Assembly: GCF_019634775.1 (NCBI RefSeq)
Contig: NZ_JAHCAS010000002.1
Coordinates: forward strand, 248,001-312,000
Direction: 5' to 3'
Source: Dokdonella sp.
GTDB lineage: Bacteria; Pseudomonadota; Gammaproteobacteria; Xanthomonadales; Rhodanobacteraceae
DNA length: 64,000 nucleotides
The notes under the pieces are model-generated. The model was not told where the DNA came from. It searched no databases and saw only the letters and a list, made by a program, of their open reading frames with translations. Positions 29,446-36,692 of this stretch are shown here, piece by piece. Each line of letters opens with the position of its first letter. Position 1 is the first letter of the stretch. The translations under genes and the position numbers were made by a program.

Positions 29446-30603
29446 ATGCAGCGCAGGTCCTGGTCCGCTCCAGCGCACGGCACCACGTTGCTGGCGTGGC
29501 GCAACCTTACCAGCGACCGTTCACGCTTCGTCGTCACCCTCATCGGCGTCGTCTTCGCAGTGTTGCTGATGGGGGTCGAGCTCGGCCTGCTGGTCGGCTT
29601 CGCGCGCACGACCTCGGGTATCGTCGACCATTCCGGCGTGGACCTCTGGATCGTGCCGGCGGGGACGACCAACGTCGATATCGCCGGTCGCCTCGACGAG
29701 CGTCGCCGCTTCCAGGCGCTGGCCGTGCCGGGTGTCGTCGCGGTCGATCCGCTGATGATGCAGTTCGGCTTCTGGAAGAAACCCGATGGCGGCAACGAGA
29801 GCGTCGCCCTGGTCGGCATCGATCTGCACTCGCGCCGTGGCGGGCCATGGAATCTGGTCGAGGGTCGCATCGAGGACCTGCAGCAACAGGACGCGGTGAT
29901 CATCGATCGCCTGTATGCGAGCAAGCTCGGCGTCGAACGGATTGGCGATTCGGTCGAGATCAACGCCCGGCGCGCGCGCGTGGTCGGCTTCACCTCGGGG
30001 TTGCGCACGTTCACGCAAAGCCCGTACGTGTTCATGACCCACCGCAATGCCGTGCACTATTCGGGCTTCCGTGCCGACCAGACCACCTATCTTCTGGTCA
30101 CGCTCGAGCCCGGTGCCGACGCCGAAGCCGTGCGCCGGGCGATCCGCGAACGTCTGGTCACGGTCGACGTGTGGCACAGCGCGGCGTTTGCCCGACAGGC
30201 ACAGAAATACTGGCTGATCACCACGGGAGCGGGTTCGGCACTGCTGCTCTCGGCGCTGCTCGGTCTCGTCGTCGGTGTGGTCATCGTCGGCCAGACCCTG
30301 TACGCGACGACGGTCGACCGCCTGCCCGAGTACGCGACCCTGCGCGCAATCGGCGCGCCGGCGGCCTATCTCAACCGCGTGATCCTCAAGCAGGCCGCGA
30401 TCAGTGCCCTATTGGGTTTCGGCATCGGCACGCTCGCGGTGTATGCGCTGGTCGCGGCCACGGCCTCAAGCAACGTTGCGGTCATCATGCCGGCCTGGCT
30501 GGTCCTCGTGCTGGCACTGCTGACCATTCTCATGTGCGCGTTCGGCGCGCTGATCTCGGTGCGTCGCCTCGTGCGCATCGACCCGACCAGCGTGTTTGCA
30601 TGA
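29446..30603 (+). CDS. ABC transporter permease (FtsX/DevC type)
   Basis: The 385-residue protein has four membrane helices: one near residues 27-52 (FVVTLIGVVFAVLLMGVELG), and three after about 265 (SALLLSALLGLVVGVVIVGQ, AAISALLGFGIGTLAVYALV, MPAWLVLVLALLTILMCAFG). A large periplasmic MacB-like domain lies between the first and second. This is the FtsX-like permease layout of DevC/MacB exporters. It starts 17 bases after lptE and overlaps the next gene, the ATPase, by ATGA. Confidence 0.9.
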   Translation: MQRRSWSAPAHGTTLLAWRNLTSDRSRFVVTLIGVVFAVLLMGVELGLLVGFARTTSGIVDHSGVDLWIVPAGTTNVDIAGRLDERRRFQALAVPGVVAVDPLMMQFGFWKKPDGGNESVALVGIDLHSRRGGPWNLVEGRIEDLQQQDAVIIDRLYASKLGVERIGDSVEINARRARVVGFTSGLRTFTQSPYVFMTHRNAVHYSGFRADQTTYLLVTLEPGADAEAVRRAIRERLVTVDVWHSAAFARQAQKYWLITTGAGSALLLSALLGLVVGVVIVGQTLYATTVDRLPEYATLRAIGAPAAYLNRVILKQAAISALLGFGIGTLAVYALVAATASSNVAVIMPAWLVLVLALLTILMCAFGALISVRRLVRIDPTSVFA

Positions 30604-31310
30604 GCGCCGCGCCGGTCGTGCGCCTCGAGGAGGTCGGTGTGACCTATGGTCGCGGCGTGGCTGCATTGCGCGCGCTGAATGGGATCACGCTCGACATCGA
30701 CGCCGCCGAAGTGACCTTGCTGCTTGGCCCGAGCGGATCCGGCAAGACGACGTTGCTGCAGGTGATGGGCTGCCTGCTGCGCCCGACCACGGGACGCGTC
30801 GCCCTGCTGGGGCGCTCGCTGGCGGACGCCACGCCTGAGGCGCTCGCGGCACTGCGGCTGGCCCACGTCGGTTTCGTGTTCCAGCACTACAACCTGTTTC
30901 CGACCCTGCGCGCCTGGGAGAACGTCGCCGTCGCTCTCGACCTCAAGGGCCTCGCGCCGGCCAGCCAGCGCGAAGAGGCGCTTGCCCTGCTCGAACGGCT
31001 CGGCCTCGATGATCGCGCGACGCATTTCCCGTCGGAACTCTCGGGAGGCCAGAAGCAGCGTGTCGCGATCGCGCGTGCGCTGGCCGGCACGCCGGGCCTG
31101 ATTCTCGCCGACGAGCCGACCGCGGCACTCGACAGCCGTACTGGTCAGGACGTCGTGGCGACCTTGCGCGACCTCGCCCACAACGACGGCTGTGCCGTCG
31201 TCATCGTCAGTCATGACCCGCGCGTCGAGCGTTTCGCCGACCGCGTGCTGCATCTCGAGGACGGGCGTGTGCTCGACGACCGTCGCACGCATCCCAATGA
31301 GGCATCATGA
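30600..31310 (+). CDS. ABC transporter ATP-binding protein (MacB/LolD/DevA type)
   Basis: The 236-residue ATPase has Walker A GPSGSGKTT (near 42), Q-loop VFQHYNLFPTLRAWENV, signature LSGGQKQRVAIARAL and Walker B LILADEPTAALDS, then the switch His in VIVSHDPRVERFADR. It groups with the ATPases that drive FtsX-type permeases in mechanotransmission export. The start overlaps the permease stop and its stop overlaps the membrane-fusion gene, so the three are made as one unit. Confidence 0.94.
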   Translation: MSAAPVVRLEEVGVTYGRGVAALRALNGITLDIDAAEVTLLLGPSGSGKTTLLQVMGCLLRPTTGRVALLGRSLADATPEALAALRLAHVGFVFQHYNLFPTLRAWENVAVALDLKGLAPASQREEALALLERLGLDDRATHFPSELSGGQKQRVAIARALAGTPGLILADEPTAALDSRTGQDVVATLRDLAHNDGCAVVIVSHDPRVERFADRVLHLEDGRVLDDRRTHPNEAS

Positions 31311-32341
31311 GGCCCATGCCGCACCTCCTTTCCATCCGTGCCGCCATCGTCATGGCCGCGCTTGCCGTGACAGCGTGCTCGCCTGCGCGTGATTCCGCCG
31401 CACCGGCATCGCGTGCTGCGGCGTCGCCGACGATCCTCGCCGCCGGGGGCCTCGTCGAGCCCGCCAGCGAGGAGCGCATCATCATCCCGCAGTTGTCCGG
31501 ACGGCTCGCGCGCGTGCATATCGAGGAAGGTGACGTGGTCCACGCGGGCCAGCTCATTGCCGAGATCGAGAACGCCGAGTACCGCGCCGCCCTCGATGCC
31601 GCAATTGCCCAGGTCGCGTTGCGCGAGGCCGAGCTTGCACGCCTGCGCAACGGCGCACGCCGCGAGGAACTCGCCGAAGCAGCCGCCGCGCTCGCCGCGG
31701 CGCAGGCGCGCGAAACGCTCGCGAAGGCGGACCGCGAACGCATCGAGCCGATGCTCGCGCGCAAGTTGGCGAGCCAGGCGCAGGTCGATGCCGCGCGTGC
31801 GCAGGCCGCCGCCGCGACGGCCGAACGCGACCGCGCCGCTGCCGCGCTGGCCCTGCTGCGTGCCGGTGCGCGTACGGAAGACCTGGCCATGGCCGAGGCG
31901 TCTCTCGCCACCGCACGCGCCGAGCGCGATCACGCGCAGGCGCTGTTCGACAAGTCGCAGATCCTCTCGCCGATCGACGGCCGCGTGCTCAAGCGCGACC
32001 TGCGCGAGGGTGAGACCGTCGTCGCCCTGTCGCCGCTGCCGCTCGCCCGGCTCGGCGATCTCACCCGGCGCACCGTGCGTGCCGATATCGAGGAACTCGA
32101 CATCGGCCGTGTCGCGGTCGGGCAACGCGCGCACGTGAGCAGCGACGCATTCCCCGGGCAGCGCTTCGAGGGCCGCGTGGCGCGGGTGAGCCAGCGCATG
32201 GGACGACGCAACCAGACTTCCGGCGATCCGGCCGAGAAGCAGGACGCGAAGATCCTCGAGGCGCTGATCGAACTCGACGGCGAACCGCCGCTGCCGGTCG
32301 GCCTGCGCGTCGACGTGTTCATCGAAGCGCCGGCGCGCTGA
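31307..32341 (+). CDS. HlyD-family membrane-fusion lipoprotein of the ABC exporter
   Basis: The 344-residue protein has a signal peptide with lipobox VTAC (Cys near 24). A lipoyl half (IIIPQLSGRLARVHIEEGDV), a long Ala-rich coiled coil (about 88-205, AALAAAQARETLAKADRERI) and a beta-barrel segment (KSQILSPIDGRVLKRDLREG) follow. It would link the inner-membrane permease to an outer-membrane channel such as TolC; no channel gene is in the window. Gene order permease-ATPase-adaptor resembles DevBCA-type exporters of lipids or peptides, but the cargo is unknown. Confidence 0.9.
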   Translation: MRPMPHLLSIRAAIVMAALAVTACSPARDSAAPASRAAASPTILAAGGLVEPASEERIIIPQLSGRLARVHIEEGDVVHAGQLIAEIENAEYRAALDAAIAQVALREAELARLRNGARREELAEAAAALAAAQARETLAKADRERIEPMLARKLASQAQVDAARAQAAAATAERDRAAAALALLRAGARTEDLAMAEASLATARAERDHAQALFDKSQILSPIDGRVLKRDLREGETVVALSPLPLARLGDLTRRTVRADIEELDIGRVAVGQRAHVSSDAFPGQRFEGRVARVSQRMGRRNQTSGDPAEKQDAKILEALIELDGEPPLPVGLRVDVFIEAPAR

Positions 32342-32355
32342 TCTACACTGCGCGC

Positions 32356-33378
32356 ATGCCCGCCCGCCCCGCTGACCTGCCGAAGCTGCTCGCCGCGCCT
32401 GAACTGAAGCCCGTGTGGCTGATCGCCGGCGCCGAGCACCTGCTCGTGCTCGAGGCGGCCGACCGCCTGCGCGCACGCGCCAAGGAGCTCGGTTACCTCG
32501 AACGCGAGGTGTTCGATGCCGATGCACGCTTCGATTGGAACGAACTCGCCGCAAGCGGGCAGGCGATGTCGTTGTTCGCCTCGCGCCGCCTCATCGACGT
32601 GCGCCTGCCGACCGGCAAACCCGGCAAGGAGGGTGCGGCCACGCTCGCCGCCTGGGCAGCGTCACCGCCGCCTGACACCGTGCTGATGGTCACCGCGCAG
32701 GAATGGAGCAAGCAGCACGAAGCGGCCTGGGTGAACGCCTTCGAGCGTGCCGGCGTGGTGATGCCGATATGGCCGCTGCGGCGCGAGGAGATGCCGGCCT
32801 GGATCGGCTCGCGCTTCGCCGCGCGCGGCGTCAAGGCCACGCCGGATGCGGTCGAGCGCCTCGCCGATCGCGTCGAAGGCAACCTGCTCGCCGCCGCGCA
32901 GGAAGTCGACAAGCTCGTGCTGCTGCTGGATGGCGCGCTGCTCGACGTCGACACGCTCGAGGCCAGCGTCGCCGACGATGCGCGCTTCGATGCGTTTCGC
33001 CTGACCGATGCCGCGCTGGGCGGCGACGCCGCGCGCGCCTTGCGCATCGTCGCCGGCCTCAAGGCCGAGGGCGAAGAAGCGATCCCGCTGGTTGGCTGGG
33101 TGTTGACCCAATTGCGCGCCCTGCATCGGCTGTCGACGGCTGGCACGAACCTCGCCCAGGCGTTTCGCAGCGAGCGCATCTGGGACGCGCGCCAGCCGTT
33201 GTTCCGGCGCGCGCTCAAGGCCGGCGACACCGCGCACTGGGAACGCTGCCTCGTGCAGGCCGCGCGCATCGACCGCATCGCCAAGGGCCGTGGCGACGGC
33301 GACGTCTGGCGCGAGATCGAGCGCCTCGTCGCGGCGATCGCCGCGCCACGCCGCACCGCCGAACTCATCGCGCGCTGA
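32356..33378 (+). CDS. holA: DNA polymerase III delta subunit
   Basis: The 340-residue clamp-loader subunit opens the beta sliding clamp. The family pattern is clear: PELKPVWLIAGAEHLLVLEA at the start (AAA+-like domain I), VFDADARFDWNELAASGQAM and SLFASRRLIDVRLPTGKPGK, the collar region AARALRIVAGLKAEGEEAIP, and RRALKAGDTAHWERCLVQAA near the end. Its stop overlaps the start of nadD by one base (TGATG). In relatives it directly follows lptE. Confidence 0.94.
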   Translation: MPARPADLPKLLAAPELKPVWLIAGAEHLLVLEAADRLRARAKELGYLEREVFDADARFDWNELAASGQAMSLFASRRLIDVRLPTGKPGKEGAATLAAWAASPPPDTVLMVTAQEWSKQHEAAWVNAFERAGVVMPIWPLRREEMPAWIGSRFAARGVKATPDAVERLADRVEGNLLAAAQEVDKLVLLLDGALLDVDTLEASVADDARFDAFRLTDAALGGDAARALRIVAGLKAEGEEAIPLVGWVLTQLRALHRLSTAGTNLAQAFRSERIWDARQPLFRRALKAGDTAHWERCLVQAARIDRIAKGRGDGDVWREIERLVAAIAAPRRTAELIAR

Positions 33379-34055
33379 TGCGCCCGCTGGCGATCCTCGG
33401 CGGCACCTTCGATCCGGTCCACGTCGGTCACCTGCGCGTGGCCTGGGAAGCCGCCGACGCACTCGACGCGGAGGTGAAGCTCGTGCCGGCGAACGTACCG
33501 CCGCATCGGCCACAACCGGTGGCCACGCCGGCTCAGCGCGTGGCGATCCTCGAGGCCGCGCTGGCCGGGCAGTCACGCCTCGGTCTCGACCTGCGCGAAC
33601 TTGCACGCAGCGGGCCTTCGTACACGATCGACACGCTGGCCGAGCTGCGCGCCGAGATCGGTGCGCGTCCGCTCGTGCTGTTGATCGGCGCGGACGCCTA
33701 CGGCCACCTGCCGACCTGGCACCGTTGGCACGATCTGTTCGGGTACGCGCACATCGGCGTGCTGACGCGCGGCGGTGTTCACGCAACCGTACCCGACGAG
33801 CTCGTCACCGAAGTCGCCGGGCGTCGCGCGATGGATGTCGCCGACATCCGCACCACCGCGGCCGGCCATGTCATCGACCTGCCGGTGACGGCACTGGCGA
33901 TATCGGCCACGCGCATCCGTACCCTGCTTTCGGCGGGCGCGGAACCGCGCTGGCTGGTGCCGGATGCGCTGCTCGCCGATCCGGCGCTGCTGGCGCCGTA
34001 TCGCGTGGCCAGGCAGGAATCGACCTCAGGAACCACCCGCAGGAACCACCCGTAG
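33378..34055 (+). CDS. nadD: Nicotinate-nucleotide adenylyltransferase
   Basis: The 225-residue enzyme converts nicotinate mononucleotide and ATP to deamido-NAD. The nucleotidyltransferase HxGH motif appears in LGGTFDPVHVGHLRVAWEA (residue 6 onwards), and ISATRIRTLL near 178 is the SxTxxR motif. The family core ends around LAPYRVARQ. The last ten or so residues (SGTTRRNHP) are encoded by the first two units of the 13-bp repeat array, and the stop TAG is itself part of a repeat unit. rsfS, the usual next gene, is missing. Confidence 0.95.
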   Translation: MRPLAILGGTFDPVHVGHLRVAWEAADALDAEVKLVPANVPPHRPQPVATPAQRVAILEAALAGQSRLGLDLRELARSGPSYTIDTLAELRAEIGARPLVLLIGADAYGHLPTWHRWHDLFGYAHIGVLTRGGVHATVPDELVTEVAGRRAMDVADIRTTAAGHVIDLPVTALAISATRIRTLLSAGAEPRWLVPDALLADPALLAPYRVARQESTSGTTRRNHP

Positions 34056-34848
34056 GAACCGCCCGCAGGAACCGCCCGCAGGAACCGCCCGCAGGAACCA
34101 CCCGTAGGAACCACCCGTAGGAACCGCCCGTAGGAACCGCCCGTAGGAAGCGGCCGTAGGAAGCGGCCGTAGGAAGCGCCTGTAGGAAGCGGCTTCAGCC
34201 GCGATGCCCCTGCCGTACAACCCCCCACCGAAGAAGCATCACGCCCGAAGGCGTTTCCTACAACGCGTCGATGCAGAATAAGCATCACGCCTGAAGGCGT
34301 TTCCTACAGGCACCAAACCCACCCCACCCCGCAGGAACCACCCGTAGGAACCGCCCGTAGGAAGCGGCTGTAGGAAGCGGCCGTAGGAAGCGCCTGTAGG
34401 AAGCGGCTTCAGCCGCGATGCCCCTGCCGTACAACCCCCCACCGAAGAAGCATCACGCCCGAAGGCGTTTCCTACAACGCGTCGATGCAGAAAGAGCATC
34501 ACGCCTGAAGGCGTTTCCTACAGACACCAAACCCACCCCGCAGGAACCGCCCGCAGGAACCGCCCGTAGGAAGCGCCTGTAGGAAGCGGCTTCAGCCGCG
34601 ATGCCCCTGCCGTACAACCCCCCACCGAAGAAGCATCACGCCTGAAGGCGTTTCCTACAACGCGTCGATGCAGAAGAAGCATCACGCCTGAAGGCGTTTC
34701 CTGCAACGCGTCGATGCAGAAGAAGCATCACGCCTAAAGGCGTTTCCTACAACGCGTCGATGCAGAAGAAGCATCACGCCCGAAGGCGTTTCCTACAACG
34801 CGTCGATGCAGAATAAGCATCACGCCTGAAGGCGCTTCCTACAACGTC
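34028..34848. repeat. Composite tandem-repeat array downstream of nadD
   Basis: Three modules begin at 34028, 34333 and 34542. Each opens with 13-bp tandem units of the type AGGAACCACCCGT/AGGAAGCGGCCGT (12, 5 and 3 full units). Each continues with a palindromic GGAAGCGGCTTCAGCCGCGA arm, a fixed CCCCTGCCGTACAACCCCCC spacer, and 46-bp units containing ATCACGCCTGAAGGCGTTTC and CTACAACGCGTCGATGCAGA. The last module carries five 46-bp units with exact spacing (34635, 34681, 34727, 34773, 34819). Both unit types hold small perfect stems (GCGGC-TTCA-GCCGC near 34189 and ACGCC-TGAA-GGCGT). No protein is supported; open frames on the minus strand here are repeat-derived. Confidence 0.95.
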
Positions 34849-34868
34849 GCCCTTCGCGGGAAACGATC

Positions 34869-36380
34869 TCAGGCCGCGGCAGCCTGCTTCGCGGTTGCGC
34901 TGAGGCGCGGTCCTTCGACGAGGGCGCGGCGCACGCCGTTGACGAGCAGGTCGACCTCCGCGCTGGTGACGGCGAAGTGCGGGGTGAAGCGCAGCGAGTT
35001 GGCGCCGCCGTGGATGACCCCGTAGCCGTGTTCGCGCAGCCACTCCTCGGTGCTGTTGGCGCCATAGCACTTGAAGACCGGCGCCAGCTCGCACGAGAAC
35101 AGCAGGCCGGTGCCCTGTACCTTGGTGATCGTGCCGGGCAGTTCCGCGGCGAGCGCCTCGAGCTTCTGCACGAACTCGCGGCCGCGCGCGCGGATGTTTT
35201 CGCGCAGGGCCGGGGTGAGCTGGTCGAGCACGGCACAGGCAACGTCAAGCGCGCGGGGGTTGGTCGTCATCGTGTTGCCGTAGATGCCCTTGCGGTACAG
35301 CGCGGCAGCGCGGTCGTTGACGGCAAGTACGGACAACGGGTACTGGCCGGCATTGAGTGCCTTGGAATAGGTTTCCATATCGGGCGCCTCGATGCCCTCG
35401 AAGCCGGGATAGTCGACGATCGAGAGCACGCCGTGCGCGCGCAGGCCGGCCTGGATCGAGTCGACCAGGAGCAGGCTGCCGTGCGCTTTCGTCAGCTCGC
35501 GCGCGGCGTTGTAGAACTCGACCGAGACTGCACGACCGGGGTCGCCTTCGCCCATCACCGGCTCGAGGAACATCGCCTCGATGAAACAGCCGTTGCGGTC
35601 GGCATCGGCGAACACCTGGCGCAGTTCGGCGACATCGTAGGGTGTCACGGTGATCAGGCTGTGCTCGTCGCGGAAGCTGGCGAGGTGCTGCTGGTAGGCC
35701 TTGCGCGAGGAGTCCGAATACAACGCAGGGCGTTCGGTGCGGCCGTGGAAGGCGCCCTTGACGGCGATGCGTTTGATCTCGCGGCCGGCGTATCGTGCGC
35801 CGGTGTCGGTGAGCAGCTTGGCGTTGACGTCGGCGATGCGCGCGGCCAGCGAGACCGACTCCGAACCCGAATTGAGACAGAGCAGTTTCGCGTAAGGCGA
35901 GCCGCCGCGGGTATGGCCGAGCTCGCGCTGGATCGCTTCGGCGAAACGCAACTGGGCCAGATTCGGCGTCATCACGTTGGCCATCACCTGCGGGCGCATC
36001 AGTGCCTCGAGCACGGCCTTCGGTGCGTGCCCGAAACCGAGCATGCCGTAACCACCGGCATCGTGAATAACCGCACCCTTAAGGGTGACGATCCACGGGC
36101 CGCGCGCGGCGAGGGCGACGTAGGGATTCACGCCGTCGTCGGGATAGAAGTTGACGTAGCTGGCCTGCACGAGATCGATCTGCGTGGCCTCGTCGAGCGC
36201 GACCAGTTCCGGCTGGCTCGAGCGCAGGGTGAGGAAGGCTGCATGGGCCGCCTCGATGGCTTCGACAAGCTCCGCATGTGATGCGGCCATGGTGGCGACG
36301 ACCGCGTCGGCCAGCCCCGGTGTGCGTATGGCACCGCCGGCGTTGCGCATCTCGTCCAGTTTCGTCTGCAGGGCGTTCAT
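34869..36380 (-). CDS. Class-III PLP-dependent aminotransferase
   Basis: The 503-residue fold-type-I aminotransferase has the cofactor phosphate site LCLNSGSESVSLAARIADVN (SGSES 171-175), Asp307 in LLLVDSIQAG for the pyridine nitrogen, and the Schiff-base Lys340 in DMETYSKALNAGQYPLSVLA. The N-terminal about 60 residues form an extra helical segment. The family transfers amino groups from omega-amino donors such as ornithine, lysine or diamines; the length exceeds typical ArgD/GabT (about 400-430), and the exact substrate is unresolved. A conspicuous hairpin sits in its 5' leader. Its 3' end abuts the repeat array. Confidence 0.9.
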   Translation of the reverse strand: MNALQTKLDEMRNAGGAIRTPGLADAVVATMAASHAELVEAIEAAHAAFLTLRSSQPELVALDEATQIDLVQASYVNFYPDDGVNPYVALAARGPWIVTLKGAVIHDAGGYGMLGFGHAPKAVLEALMRPQVMANVMTPNLAQLRFAEAIQRELGHTRGGSPYAKLLCLNSGSESVSLAARIADVNAKLLTDTGARYAGREIKRIAVKGAFHGRTERPALYSDSSRKAYQQHLASFRDEHSLITVTPYDVAELRQVFADADRNGCFIEAMFLEPVMGEGDPGRAVSVEFYNAARELTKAHGSLLLVDSIQAGLRAHGVLSIVDYPGFEGIEAPDMETYSKALNAGQYPLSVLAVNDRAAALYRKGIYGNTMTTNPRALDVACAVLDQLTPALRENIRARGREFVQKLEALAAELPGTITKVQGTGLLFSCELAPVFKCYGANSTEEWLREHGYGVIHGGANSLRFTPHFAVTSAEVDLLVNGVRRALVEGPRLSATAKQAAAA

Positions 36381-36399
36381 GGCGATCTCCCAAAAGCAC

Positions 36400-36427
36400 A
36401 GGCCCGCGCCGTGTCCGTCGCGGGCCT
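36400..36427 (-). promoter_or_regulatory. Leader hairpin upstream of the aminotransferase gene
   Basis: AGGCCCGCG at 36400-36408 and CGCGGGCCT at 36419-36427 form a perfect nine-pair stem with a ten-base loop, 20-47 bases before the start codon on the transcribed strand. A short TTTT follows within eight bases. It could be an attenuator or an mRNA stabiliser; no leader peptide or known riboswitch pattern was found. Confidence 0.55.
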
Positions 36428-36539
36428 TGTGTCGTTAGCTATTGATTGAATTGAAAAAACGTGTGCGAAGGTTACCACGGCAACAGAATCGGCGGTACCC
36501 CTTCGAGTGTGGTTGCGGGGACGGTTGCCGTTGTTTCCC

Positions 36540-36614
36540 GCAGGAGCCCGTTCACGGGCGATAGGGCGCGGGTCCGGGCTGGCGAAAGGCATCGCCCCTG
36601 AAGGGGCTCCTGCA
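36540..36614. repeat. Paired palindromic (REP/BIME-like) repeat
   Basis: Arm one, GCAGGAGCCCGTTCACGGGC plus GAT (36540-36562), and arm two, GGCATCGCCCCTGAAGGGGC plus TCCTGCA (36588-36614), are inverted copies. Each arm has its own internal palindrome. The same arrangement recurs at 50589-50652. Confidence 0.75.
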
Positions 36615-36637
36615 GCGGCGGTGGCGGGGCGGAAACG

Positions 36638-36663
36638 AAACGCCCGTCGGGAGACGGGCGTTT
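36638..36663 (-). terminator. Intrinsic terminator of the nuclease gene
   Basis: On the minus strand AAACGCCCGTC pairs perfectly with GACGGGCGTTT across a TCCC loop, followed by CGTTTCC. It begins 30 bases after the stop codon at 36693. Confidence 0.75.
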
Positions 36664-36692
36664 CCGGGATGTTGCGGTTTGCGCAGCGCAGA

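Larger units (their letters stand above)
36381..36692. other. Intergenic region with leader hairpin, paired palindromic repeat and terminator
   Basis: No gene is present. In order it holds the leader hairpin of the aminotransferase gene (36400-36427), an AT-rich patch at 36433-36460 that could carry its promoter, a paired palindromic repeat (36540-36614) and the nuclease-gene terminator (36638-36663). Confidence 0.6.

Noticed and set aside
33779..34706. Minus-strand open frames (33779-34288, 34239-34502, 34518-34706) with repeated GRFLRPLPTGGSYG-like segments
   Set aside because: They are translations of the tandem repeat array; their similarity to each other comes from the DNA repeat and they lack independent gene features.
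34028..34848. CRISPR array
   Set aside because: The 13-bp and 46-bp units are directly abutting and contain no unique spacers, and no cas gene is nearby.
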